DNA of 64,000 nt from Vibrio diazotrophicus (GTDB taxonomy: Bacteria; Pseudomonadota; Gammaproteobacteria; Enterobacterales; Vibrionaceae): contig NZ_CP151842.1 of NCBI RefSeq assembly GCF_038452265.1, positions 2,418,001 through 2,482,000 of the forward strand, given 5' to 3'. Positions 63,759 through 64,000 of the stretch are shown here, in pieces. Below the pieces are notes generated by a model. The model did no database searches. It was not told where the DNA came from and worked only from the letters and a program-made list of their open reading frames with translations. Made by a program: the position numbers and the translations under genes. Each line of letters opens with the position of its first letter. Within the stretch, counting starts at the first letter, position 1.

Positions 63759-64000
63759 TTAATCTAACCAAGTAAAACGCAAAGTTTTCTCCATTGAAAC
63801 AGGCTCTGTCACAACCGACATATCACCTTGTTGAGTAGGCTCGCTGCTATCAACAGGGTTCACAACCGCAGGCTCAGTCGTATCAATAGCTTGGTCTTGT
63901 GGCTCTTGAACTGAGTTTGCTTGTTCAACTGACGGTTCCACAGGTAAAGGTTGCGGAACTTCTAGCTCTGGAGCCTTTTGAACTTGGGCAATACGCAGTA
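63759..64000 (-). CDS. C-terminal end of an unidentified protein, cut by the window edge
   Basis: Open frame running off the window; the last 80 codons encode an acidic, proline- and glutamate/valine-rich tail (e.g. PELEVPQPLPVEP, DTTEPAVVNPVDSSEPTQ) ending LRFTWLD. An in-frame GTG at 63940 is not the gene start, because the frame continues upstream (LRIAQVQKA..). Neighbourhood suggests a DUF2066-type protein as seen next to DUF2069 in other vibrios, but this is only inference. Confidence 0.55.
   Translation of the reverse strand, partial: LRIAQVQKAPELEVPQPLPVEPSVEQANSVQEPQDQAIDTTEPAVVNPVDSSEPTQQGDMSVVTEPVSMEKTLRFTWLD

Overview
The window looks like chromosome I of a Vibrio, most likely of the Harveyi clade (V. 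parahaemolyticus / V. alginolyticus / V. harveyi relatives). The evidence is gene content and order: pgm-seqA-ybfF-fldA-fur, an asd isozyme overlapping pdxB, fabB, mnmC, epmC, aroC-prmB-smrB, then a long polar-flagellum block (flhB to the flagellins) and a dyp-dapE-bamC-dapA-gcvR-bcp-mcp-perM-bepA stretch. This order is what I recall for other vibrios. The species call is inference. Base composition looks uniform, and I saw no tRNA, rRNA, transposase, integrase, CRISPR array or toxin-antitoxin pair.

Layout. 1-5012: housekeeping genes (partial pgm, seqA, the ybfF esterase, a DUF2788 membrane protein, flavodoxin, a DUF4442 protein, fur). 5352-11815: a self-contained carbohydrate module on the plus strand, made of an MsmK/UgpC-type ATPase, two permeases, a periplasmic binding protein, a LacI-type regulator and a cytoplasmic GH43 glycosidase. 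It probably imports and cleaves a pentose-rich oligosaccharide and looks like an accessory insertion between fur and asd. 11920-23133: amino-acid, cofactor and lipid biosynthesis and RNA/translation maintenance (asd, pdxB, fabB, mnmC, an FMN reductase, yfcL, epmC, a TRIC-type channel, aroC, prmB, smrB). 23270-48399: polar flagellum cluster, all on the minus strand. 48543-64000: Dyp peroxidase, small conserved proteins, dapE, an M15 peptidase, bamC, dapA, gcvR, bcp, a Cache-type chemoreceptor, perM, a TusA-like protein, bepA, arsC, a WrbA-like flavoprotein, a DUF2069 protein and the C-terminus of an unidentified gene.

The flagellar block shows the classical Vibrio hierarchy in its DNA. flrA (class I sigma54 activator) is followed by flrBC, which has a GG-N10-GC sigma54 promoter. 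A second, near-perfect sigma54 promoter precedes fliE and would drive fliEFGHIJKLMNOPQR-flhB. Each of the three flagellin genes (flaA, flaB, flaF) has its own sigma28 promoter with identical 14-nt spacing between TAAAG and the CCG-containing box. Within the fliE-flhB operon there are two unusual interruptions: a terminator-like hairpin between fliG and fliH, and a 266-bp ERIC-like palindromic repeat between fliK and fliL.

I did not find a clearly new multi-gene system. The most interesting points are the sigma54 promoter embedded in the hairpin that ends flrA, the ERIC-like element and hairpin inside the flagellar operon, a duplicated segment in FliD, an NPDH (not NPTH) autocleavage motif in FlhB, a Bcp with a single cysteine, and the GH43 transport module next to fur.
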